The translations under genes and the position numbers were made by a program. From contig CAYZXU010000077.1 in assembly GCA_964482535.1 (NCBI GenBank), positions 1-11,624 on the forward strand: a stretch of DNA of 11,624 nt, given 5' to 3'. The stretch is from CAYZXU01 sp964482535 (GTDB taxonomy: Bacteria; Desulfobacterota; Desulfobacteria; Desulfobacterales; BuS5). This document shows positions 7,193 through 11,624 of the stretch, in pieces (the first letter of the stretch is position 1; every line of letters begins with the position of its first letter). The notes under the pieces were generated by a model that saw only the letters and a list, made by a program, of their open reading frames with translations, ran no database searches and was not told the DNA's origin.

Positions 7193-8610
7193 GGGTTCTG
7201 TTTCACCAAATTTTTTATACTCTTATATGCTGGATCTTTTAAAAATTTTTTAGAGCAAAAGACAACGGCAATATTCTTTTTCCCTGAAAATTCTTTTATT
7301 TTTTCATATTGCTTGAATTCCGGCAGCATTTTTTTCTTTCTATCAGACAACCTTATTATCATACAGTCGTAATTTCTCTTAAANNNNNNNNNNNNNNNNN
7401 NNNNNNNNNNNNNNNNNNNNNNNNNNNNNNNNNNNNNNNNNNNNNNNNNNNNNNNNNNNNNNNNNNNNNNNNNNNNNNNNNNNACAAGCCCTGAACCAAT
7501 CCAGGGATATAAAAGAAAAGCAGGGGCTAACAACATCCTGTTTTGTGTAAAATCCTTTACTATAAGGGAATAATAAAGCATTAAAAGATAGGTTAAAACC
7601 AGGGTTAGGATAAAGACCCTTCCTCTGGACAGGCTGTTCTTTAAACCTGCAAAAAGGGGTATTAAAAAAACAGGAAAGAGTACTGTGGCAAAAGACTCAA
7701 AAAGTCCGATGAGATAAATAAGGGGCATGAAGTGCCTGGAAATTTCAGCAAAATTTTGTCGGCCCCCGGGATAAGATGAGGCCTGCTCGAGATTTTTGAG
7801 CTGATCGTAAATCGTATTATAGCTGTTTAAAAATTCAAGTCTGAAAAATTTTTGGATTTCATATAATACCTGGTCAATCCTGTTAAAGTTAAATTGACCC
7901 GTAATTAAATATAATACCCCGAAGACAGTTGCAGGCAGCAGAATCCATACAGCGCAGCCTTTAATATAATCCATCCTGTGCCATGGCTCAAACAGGAGAA
8001 GGCAGATCAAAAAAATGATGAAAAAGGGTATAAATATTATTCCTTCTATTCGCAGGAGAACGAAAAACCAGGAAAAGAACACAGACAAAAAGAAAAAGAT
8101 TATTTTTTCCCTTCTGATTGCGCTGTATGAAAAATATACTGCAATGGAAAAAAAGAGTAAAAAAACAGGCCCCCTCAACACATCACCAGCCCAGTCATTG
8201 GGAAGGGGAGAAAGTGCAAAAGCTATGCATGCCCAGAATGCGGCTTTAGCATTAAACAGATCCCTTGTTAAAAAGTAGAGCGGTATCATGGCAAAGGTCA
8301 TGGAAAAAGTTGAAATAATTCTCGCAGCCATAATCCAGTCAGGAACAATAAAATGCACAAAGGTTATCATAAGAGAATACAGGGGCATGGGGTAAACGGC
8401 AAGCCCTGCTTTAAAATTTCCCATGGCAAAATGACGGGCTGCGTCAACATATATAATACCGTCAGAATTAATCATTCTTTCTGGCATTAAAAGCAGCAAT
8501 TTGATTGCCACGGACAGACACAGGGCAACGAGCAGACCTGTGTTTTTTTCAGGCCACCTGGAAGCTCTTTTTAGAATTATTTCTATCTTTTTCAATTTAA
8601 ATGTTGTCAT
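7189..8610 (-). CDS. GT-C/GT39-type polytopic membrane glycosyltransferase (interrupted by gap)
   Basis: A polytopic membrane protein resembling GT39/ArnT-type transferases, which use lipid-linked sugars and act at the outer face of the inner membrane. Residues 1-375 are readable before the gap: a first membrane helix at about 24-42, then the loop M-I-N-S-D-G-I-I-Y (Asp50), matching the position of the conserved acidic residue in GT-C first loops, followed by seven or more hydrophobic segments and a soluble loop at about 245-290. After the gap come 64 residues of a polar, lysine-rich C-terminus ending at TGA 7189-7191. The 100 N are a placeholder, so the frame across the gap cannot be verified and joining the two parts is inference. 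The ATG at 8610 is preceded by AAGGA about 6 bases upstream. The stop overlaps the tandem kinase start, pointing to a two-gene LPS or surface-glycan operon. The donor and acceptor cannot be determined. Confidence 0.78.
   Translation of the reverse strand: MTTFKLKKIEIILKRASRWPEKNTGLLVALCLSVAIKLLLLMPERMINSDGIIYVDAARHFAMGNFKAGLAVYPMPLYSLMITFVHFIVPDWIMAARIISTFSMTFAMIPLYFLTRDLFNAKAAFWACIAFALSPLPNDWAGDVLRGPVFLLFFSIAVYFSYSAIRREKIIFFFLSVFFSWFFVLLRIEGIIFIPFFIIFLICLLLFEPWHRMDYIKGCAVWILLPATVFGVLYLITGQFNFNRIDQVLYEIQKFFRLEFLNSYNTIYDQLKNLEQASSYPGGRQNFAEISRHFMPLIYLIGLFESFATVLFPVFLIPLFAGLKNSLSRGRVFILTLVLTYLLMLYYSLIVKDFTQNRMLLAPAFLLYPWIGSGLXXXXXXXXXXXXXXXXXXXXXXXXXXXXXXXXXXFKRNYDCMIIRLSDRKKKMLPEFKQYEKIKEFSGKKNIAVVFCSKKFLKDPAYKSIKNLVKQNP
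7384..7483. other. Assembly gap (100 N) inside the glycosyltransferase gene
   Basis: A run of exactly 100 N with real length unknown. The reading frame appears to continue on both sides, but this depends on the placeholder length. The 1,634 bp between the two gaps (5750-7383) form an isolated contig carrying the transferase tail and the kinase gene. Confidence 0.98.
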
Positions 8611-8694
8611 TATTTTTCCTTACAGGTACCCTTCAACGGTCTTAATTTAAAAGGTATTGTCAAAAATTTACTTTATTTCAAATAACGTCATAAT
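8611..8694. promoter_or_regulatory. Divergent intergenic promoter region
   Basis: These 84 bp separate the minus-strand glycosyltransferase start from the plus-strand small kinase-like gene and must hold both promoters if each is transcribed locally. A consensus TTGACA lies on the minus strand (complement of 8658-8663), and an overlapping TTGTCA on the plus strand (8657-8662). No convincing -10 element stands at 16-18 bases from either, so exact promoters are not assigned. The minus-strand gene has a good AAGGA ribosome site; the plus-strand gene has none visible. Confidence 0.4.
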
Positions 8695-9351
8695 ATGAAA
8701 CATCTTTCCAGTAATGAATTTAAAATTTTATGCAAAGACGCTGAAATTTTAACTGAAGATAATTTTGGTGTAAAGGTAATGAGGCTTGGAAACAAAACAA
8801 TACTAAAACTCTTTCGAATAAAACGTTTAATTTCATCTGCTCGAATCTGTCCTTATTCCATACGTTTCGCAAATAATGCCAAAATACTGGCGAGTTTGAA
8901 TATTCCGGCAATAAAAATTATCGATAAATTTAAAATTCCAAGCATTAAACGTACTGCCGTGCTTTATGAAGAGCTTGACGGTTTAACTTTATCGGAACAT
9001 TTAAAAAAAAATAGTTTTACACCTGAAACAGTAAAACAGCTTGCCGTTTTTCTTGCCACCCTGCACAACAAGGGTATATATTTCAGATCAATCCATTTTA
9101 GCAATATTTTTCTCTTGTCCGGCAATGAATTAGCCCTTATTGATATTACGGATGTAAAGAAAAAAAACAGGGGTCTTGGCATATACGGGCGCATAAGAAA
9201 TTTTCATCACTTTTTGCAGTATAAAGATGATAAAATGATGTTAAAACCCTGGTATAAAAAATTCATTAAAGAGTATATTGAAAAAAGCAGGCTTGTACAA
9301 AAGAAAAAAAATATTTTAAAAAACAGGCTTGTTGCTGTTTTTAACTCTTGA
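8695..9351 (+). CDS. Small LPS-kinase-fold protein lacking the catalytic Asp (pseudokinase-like)
   Basis: A 218-residue protein with the outline of a small RIO/Bud32/WaaP-type kinase. It shows a T-I-L-K-L-F segment (Lys38, ATP-lysine position), a hinge-like VLYEELDGLTL stretch, and a catalytic-loop region L-H-N-K-G-I-Y-F-R-S-I-H-F-S-N (123-137) followed by L-I-D-I-T-D (148-153). In active members the loop reads H-R-D or H-G-D; here Phe130-Arg131-Ser132 replace it, so the catalytic Asp is Ser, while Asn137 and the metal-site Asp150 remain. I recall similar FRS-type loops in pseudomonad proteins called toluene tolerance proteins found near LPS core kinases, so this may be a family property rather than decay. 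It is divergent from the glycosyltransferase-kinase operon and its last 11 bases overlap the convergent acyltransferase gene. A role in LPS modification or its regulation is inferred from context. Confidence 0.75.
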   Translation: MKHLSSNEFKILCKDAEILTEDNFGVKVMRLGNKTILKLFRIKRLISSARICPYSIRFANNAKILASLNIPAIKIIDKFKIPSIKRTAVLYEELDGLTLSEHLKKNSFTPETVKQLAVFLATLHNKGIYFRSIHFSNIFLLSGNELALIDITDVKKKNRGLGIYGRIRNFHHFLQYKDDKMMLKPWYKKFIKEYIEKSRLVQKKKNILKNRLVAVFNS

Positions 9352-10276
9352 GCCTGCCTTGTTGCCTTTTTTTCTTATTACGCAGGCGTTTTTTTATATC
9401 TTCGGGATAAAGTTGAGGGTAGTGGCGTTTCCAGCGCTTATGCATCCATAACCATTGTTCAGGATAATCTCTTATAATTTTTTCTATGGCGCTGGTCATT
9501 ATTTGTGTGTTGGTATGGAGATCTGATCGCAGATTTCCGGTTCTCTGAAGCTTTAAGGGCTTATCTATAACAACTGTTAAAGAAGCATCATACTCTCTTT
9601 TACAAAAAACAGGTATAACAGGACAGTGATGGCGCATGGCAAGAAGAGCCGCTGCCGGTGTTGCTGTTACTGTTTTGCCAAAAAAATTTACCTCCATACC
9701 CTTTGAGAGGCTTGTGCCCTGATCTATCAGTATCCCAAGAATTTTACCATCACGGATAGTTTTTCTCATTTCAGGAAATATTTTTTTTTTGTATAAAATT
9801 TCGCACCCGAAGCCTGTCCTGTACCTGTGAATAAAGGTGTTTAATATATACGGTTTGACCTGCCTGGCCACAGATGCCGCAATTCTATTAAAATAGCATG
9901 TAATAAAATGAGGTACAAATTCCCAGTTGCCGAGATGAAGGGATATCATTACAATCCCTTCAGGCTTTGCCATATATTTTTCAATATTCTCTTCTCCTTT
10001 TATTTTAACCCTGGATAAAACATCCTCTTTGGAAAAGCAGGTTAACTGTAATATTTCAAAAAGTGTGATAAAGAGATTTTGAAAAACATGCCTTGTGGTT
10101 TTTTGCACCTGACTCCATGTCCATTCAGGATATGCAAATTTCAGATTCCGCCGCACAATTCGCCTGTGACGCACATCAAAAGAATATGCAATATTTCCCA
10201 GAAGTCTGCCTGCCCTGTTTATATGTTTTGCAGGTATTCCTGCAATAAAATCTTTTATCATCTTTTTAATTATCAT
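9341..10276 (-). CDS. LpxL/HtrB-family lipid A-type acyltransferase
   Basis: A 311-residue member of the LpxL/HtrB/MsbB lysophospholipid acyltransferase family, which transfers an acyl chain onto lipid A or a related lipid at the cytoplasmic face of the inner membrane. The diagnostic H-x4-E motif is present as H-L-G-N-W-E (His114-Glu119). Family segments follow: G-I-L-I-D-Q-G at 181-187, FFGKTVTATPAAALLA at about 198-213, and P-E-Q-W-L-W-M-H-K-R-W-K at 272-283. Length matches the family. The N-terminus is basic and amphipathic rather than a clear membrane helix, and the C-terminus is very basic. The ATG at 10276 lies inside the end of the upstream MFS gene (11-nt overlap), indicating an operon. 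Whether it is the primary LpxL, a secondary acyltransferase or one acting on another lipid cannot be decided here, so no symbol is given. Confidence 0.9.
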   Translation of the reverse strand: MIIKKMIKDFIAGIPAKHINRAGRLLGNIAYSFDVRHRRIVRRNLKFAYPEWTWSQVQKTTRHVFQNLFITLFEILQLTCFSKEDVLSRVKIKGEENIEKYMAKPEGIVMISLHLGNWEFVPHFITCYFNRIAASVARQVKPYILNTFIHRYRTGFGCEILYKKKIFPEMRKTIRDGKILGILIDQGTSLSKGMEVNFFGKTVTATPAAALLAMRHHCPVIPVFCKREYDASLTVVIDKPLKLQRTGNLRSDLHTNTQIMTSAIEKIIRDYPEQWLWMHKRWKRHYPQLYPEDIKKRLRNKKKRQQGRLKS

Positions 10277-11447
10277 TTTTTACCGGAAGCATAAAAATAA
10301 AAGGTATTCCAAGCATACCTATAATTGCACTTAACAGATAGGTAAAACCAAGCCCCGCAAAATCTGCAACAATACCGACCGCTATCACAACAAATGAGCG
10401 GGCAGTAAAGGATATCATCATGAATATGCCGTTTGCAGCAGCGGGGCTGTTTTTTGAATTTTCCTGAACCAGCGCCAGCATAACCGGAGTTGTTGATAAA
10501 AGTGCAACTCCGGTAAAAACAAGTGATAATATGCGGAGAAAACCACCGGATACCGTAAAAATTATTAGTATAAGCGGTGCGCTGACTAAGGAAATCAAGA
10601 GAATACGTTTACGTCCAAAACGGTCACTCAAAGGTCCTGCAGCAAGAATACCTGCAACCCCTGCTGCTTCAAAAATGGTTAAGGCTAATCCTGCAATCCA
10701 GATATTACCTGTTTCTTCCTTGATGAAAGTGGGCAGAAAAGTCGTCATGGATGCATGCATAAAACTCCGGGCAATAAGGATTCCTGCCAGAGGTCCCATG
10801 ATGCCGCGTGTTTCATGCCATGTCCGCATAACCGAGCTTTTTTTTGAGCTGTTTATATGTATGGGCATCTCCTTGAATTTAAAATACAACCATAATGAAG
10901 CCAAAAAACCAACTATCATTACAGGATAGAAACCTTCAAAACCAAAAACAGAAACAGCGCCAACCGCTGCCATGGGACCTATAGTTCTGGCGAATTCTCC
11001 GCCGGTCATATAATAACTCATGCCCATTCCTATTTTTTCGCCGGATAATCGAGATACCATAACAGGCGCCGGCACATGAAAAATCGCCACGCTTATCCCT
11101 GCAAAAAATAATAATATTAATAAAACACCATAGGATGGAGCCAGCCCTATCAAGCTCATGGGAAGGGCAGTAGTTAAGGGGGCAAGGATGATAAAATAAC
11201 GGACACTTATTCGGTCAGCCAGTTTGCCGATTAATGGGTTTGCAAGGGCAGGTATCTGCATCACGGCGCTTAAGAGACCGGCCTGTGCAAGGGAGATGGA
11301 GAGCTTTTCAATGATCAGAGGAAGGAGCGGCGCCAGAAAACTCGAATAAACATCGTGTATGAAATGACATGCAGCCAGTACAAGAACACGGCTTGTCTGA
11401 AATCTGTTATTATTATCGGCATGGGGTAGTCTGTTCGATGATATCAA
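10266..11447 (-). CDS. MFS transporter, fosmidomycin-resistance (FSR)-like
   Basis: A 393-residue, 12-helix major facilitator protein of the inner membrane. The first helix has A-C-H-F-I-H-D (about 26-32), characteristic of the FSR-like branch. The two MFS motif A loops are G-K-L-A-D-R-I-S-V-R (about 74-83) and G-P-L-S-D-R-F-G-R-K-R (about 271-281), and S-Y-Y-M-T-G-G-E-F-A-R-T (about 144-155) is another branch marker. The start is taken as TTG at 11447 because a strong GGGGGAGG Shine-Dalgarno (11458-11465) lies 10 bases before it. A TTG at 11492 would add 15 non-membrane residues and has no such site; there is no in-frame ATG near. The gene follows the tRNA terminator and overlaps the acyltransferase start, so it is probably first in a two-gene operon. 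The substrate is unknown; drug export or lipid movement are both possible. Confidence 0.85.
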   Translation of the reverse strand: MISSNRLPHADNNNRFQTSRVLVLAACHFIHDVYSSFLAPLLPLIIEKLSISLAQAGLLSAVMQIPALANPLIGKLADRISVRYFIILAPLTTALPMSLIGLAPSYGVLLILLFFAGISVAIFHVPAPVMVSRLSGEKIGMGMSYYMTGGEFARTIGPMAAVGAVSVFGFEGFYPVMIVGFLASLWLYFKFKEMPIHINSSKKSSVMRTWHETRGIMGPLAGILIARSFMHASMTTFLPTFIKEETGNIWIAGLALTIFEAAGVAGILAAGPLSDRFGRKRILLISLVSAPLILIIFTVSGGFLRILSLVFTGVALLSTTPVMLALVQENSKNSPAAANGIFMMISFTARSFVVIAVGIVADFAGLGFTYLLSAIIGMLGIPFIFMLPVKNDN

Positions 11448-11508
11448 TATGGAAAAACCTCCCCCATGACTGCAACTTATAAATATTGCCAAAAAAATTA
11501 TCTAAAAT

Positions 11509-11533
11509 AAAAAAAGCCGCCTAAACAGGCGGC
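11509..11533 (-). terminator. Intrinsic terminator after tRNA-Ala
   Basis: On the minus strand a perfect 7-bp GC-rich stem (GCCGCCT / AGGCGGC, 11516-11522 and 11527-11533) with a 4-base loop is followed by seven T (complement of 11509-11515) and further T-rich sequence. This is a textbook Rho-independent terminator. It starts 18 bases after the tRNA 3' end and separates it from the transporter gene. Confidence 0.92.
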
Positions 11534-11551
11534 CCGGCATATTGATTTTAT

Positions 11552-11624
11552 TGGTGGAGCTGAGGGGGCTCGAACCCCTGACCTCATGACTGCCAGTCAT
11601 GCGCTCTCCCAGCTGAGCTACAGC
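11552..11624 (-). tRNA. tRNA-Ala (anticodon GGC), first three bases beyond window
   Basis: The reverse complement folds as a tRNA. The D-arm is GCTC/GAGC, the anticodon stem is CATGA/TCATG with loop CTGGCAG giving anticodon GGC (codon GCC, alanine), and the T-arm is GGGG TTCGAGC CCCC. The acceptor 3' strand CAGCTCC is followed by an encoded A-CCA end (11552-11555). Bases 4-7 of the 5' acceptor strand (GCTG) are present; bases 1-3 lie past the window edge. The visible T at position 70 fits the G3-U70 alanine identity pair if base 3 is G. The gene is 73 of an expected 76 nt. Confidence 0.95.

Noticed and set aside
10531..10929. 132-codon open frame on the plus strand
   Set aside because: It is antisense to the MFS gene, which has clear MFS motifs throughout; its basic, proline-rich translation has no recognisable features.
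11552..11624. Integration site at the tRNA 3' end
   Set aside because: No repeat of the tRNA end, no integrase and no mobile genes are seen downstream; a normal terminator follows it directly.

Overview
The window looks like chromosomal DNA from an AT-rich, Gram-negative, sulfate-reducer-type deltaproteobacterium (Desulfobacterales-like). This rests on the style of the encoded proteins: two lipoproteins with lipoboxes, an outer-membrane barrel, LPS-type kinases, an LpxL-type acyltransferase, and a TPR plus periplasmic-binding-fold protein of a kind common in that group. It is inference from recognition, not from a search. Almost everything encoded concerns the cell envelope. Two runs of exactly 100 N (5650-5749 and 7384-7483) are scaffold gaps of unknown true length and interrupt two genes. 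No gene-free stretch exceeds 300 bases.

Left half, plus strand: the 3' end of a class A penicillin-binding protein (PBP1A, 1-563). After 133 bp carrying a plausible promoter, a palindrome and short repeats comes a large lipoprotein (697-2892) with an SGNH/GDSL-hydrolase-like fold whose catalytic residues are nearly all replaced. It overlaps and is probably translationally coupled to a small outer-membrane beta-barrel protein (2882-3577). After an 89 bp spacer with an odd GC-rich segment comes a 658-residue lipoprotein with TPRs and a periplasmic-binding-protein fold (3667-5643), the layout of LpoA, the activator of PBP1A.

Middle, minus strand: a GT-C membrane glycosyltransferase (8610 down to 7189, gap inside) overlaps by 4 nt a protein with two successive WaaP/Kdo-kinase-like domains (7192 down into the gap at 5749). 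Divergent from these is a small kinase-fold protein (8695-9351, plus) lacking the usual catalytic aspartate. Together they look like a lipopolysaccharide core or surface-glycan modification locus.

Right part, minus strand: an MFS transporter of the FSR type (probable TTG start at 11447) overlaps an LpxL/HtrB-type acyltransferase (10276-9341), which overlaps the small kinase-fold gene tail to tail by 11 bp. At the right edge is a tRNA-Ala(GGC) on the minus strand, lacking only its first three bases, followed by a clear intrinsic terminator that separates it from the transporter operon.

The most interesting items are the degenerate SGNH lipoprotein and its coupled barrel, the tandem kinase plus separate pseudokinase-like protein, the LpoA-like gene close to PBP1A, and the transporter-acyltransferase pair.
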